A stretch of DNA of 64,000 bases from Bacteroidales bacterium (lineage in GTDB: Bacteria > Bacteroidota > Bacteroidia > Bacteroidales > ML635J-15). The notes under the pieces are model-generated. The model was not told the DNA's origin. It saw only the letters and a program-made list of their open reading frames with translations, and did not search any database. Position numbers and translations under genes: made by a program. Location of the stretch: positions 62,001 to 126,000 of the forward strand of contig JAISPG010000073.1 of NCBI GenBank assembly GCA_031275085.1. Direction: 5' to 3'. Positions 63,913 through 64,000 of this stretch are shown here, one piece after another; position 1 is the first letter of the stretch, and the number at the start of each line of letters is the position of its first letter.

Positions 63913-64000
63913 CCACTCAAATTATTAATTCTACATAGTTATTAATTTAAGATGGTATCGAAAAAATCTATTTTTTTATTATTTACAAGATATTATTTAT

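Noticed and set aside
63952-64000. Open frame from ATG 63952 (MVSKKSIFLLFTRYY) running off the window
   Set aside because: Only 16 codons are visible. It could be the start of a gene with a signal peptide, but it cannot be supported.
1-64000. CRISPR arrays, insertion sequences, prophage genes and tRNA genes
   Set aside because: None were seen on reading; no repeated spacer pattern, transposase, integrase or cloverleaf was found.

Overview
The window is about 64 kb of AT-rich chromosomal DNA from a member of the Bacteroidota, most likely an uncultured Bacteroidales-type anaerobe or facultative anaerobe. Support comes from family content: DUF3822-RsmD, DUF5606, PUR/DUF3276, BatD/BatE, YajC-YbbR-CoaE, SurE-LpxB, a type IX secretion C-terminal sorting domain, a GWxTD protein, six-domain S1 and a long NusB. 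The promoters agree: several genes carry the Bacteroidota -7 element TAnnTTTG, sometimes with a TTTG-like -33 element. No tRNA, rRNA, CRISPR array, transposase or prophage gene was seen.

Layout. 1-2 kb: partial gene, DUF3822, rsmD. 2-7.2 kb (minus): membrane proteins, a lipoprotein, batE, batD and a TonB-like protein. 7.3-9.9 kb (plus): a compact four-gene operon of a small Cys-rich protein, a two-cysteine DsrC, a DsrM-like cytochrome b and a DsrK-like iron-sulfur protein. 10-13.3 kb: a secreted T9SS substrate and a cysteine-desulfurase-family enzyme. 13.5-18.4 kb (minus): DUF5606, then the nusB/DUF1573/yajC/ybbR/coaE/dnaJ-like run. 18.4-22.3 kb: PUR protein, rimO, a HEAT-like protein and a lipoprotein. 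22.3-26.8 kb (minus): enoyl-CoA hydratase plus two tandem proteins that fuse a KAS III ketosynthase to a short-chain reductase. 27-29.2 kb: hutI and a lipoprotein. 29.3-35.3 kb (minus): surE-lpxB, ribonuclease Z, a beta-barrel protein and rpsA. 35.5-44.6 kb: ansA, a TPR protein, gyrA, an aminotransferase, a porin and menA. 44.6-50.8 kb (minus): tcdA/tatD/radical SAM/rhomboid operon, HAD phosphatase, pyrD-pyrK and an XRE regulator. 50.8-51.66 kb: an 868-bp gene-free stretch with five copies of a 12-bp near-palindrome. 51.7-58.7 kb (minus): NDH-2, then an mtaB-suhB-GWxTD-kinase-LOG operon. 58.8-64 kb: Ca2+ P-type ATPase, iron alcohol dehydrogenase and a nucleoid-associated protein.

How genes may work together. 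DsrM-like and DsrK-like proteins would form a membrane complex that passes electrons between menaquinone (menA is in the window) and the DsrC disulfide/thiol pair. No sulfite reductase (dsrAB) or DsrJOP is present here, so the sulfur substrate is unknown. The hydratase and the two KAS-reductase fusions carry ketosynthase, ketoreductase and dehydratase/isomerase functions, which suggests a small dedicated acyl-chain pathway of unknown product. The rest is mostly housekeeping: translation and RNA modification, envelope biogenesis, pyrimidine and CoA synthesis.

Best candidates for something undescribed: the dsr-like operon with its Cys-rich leader protein, the tandem KAS III-reductase cassette, and the XRE regulator with its promoter/operator array.
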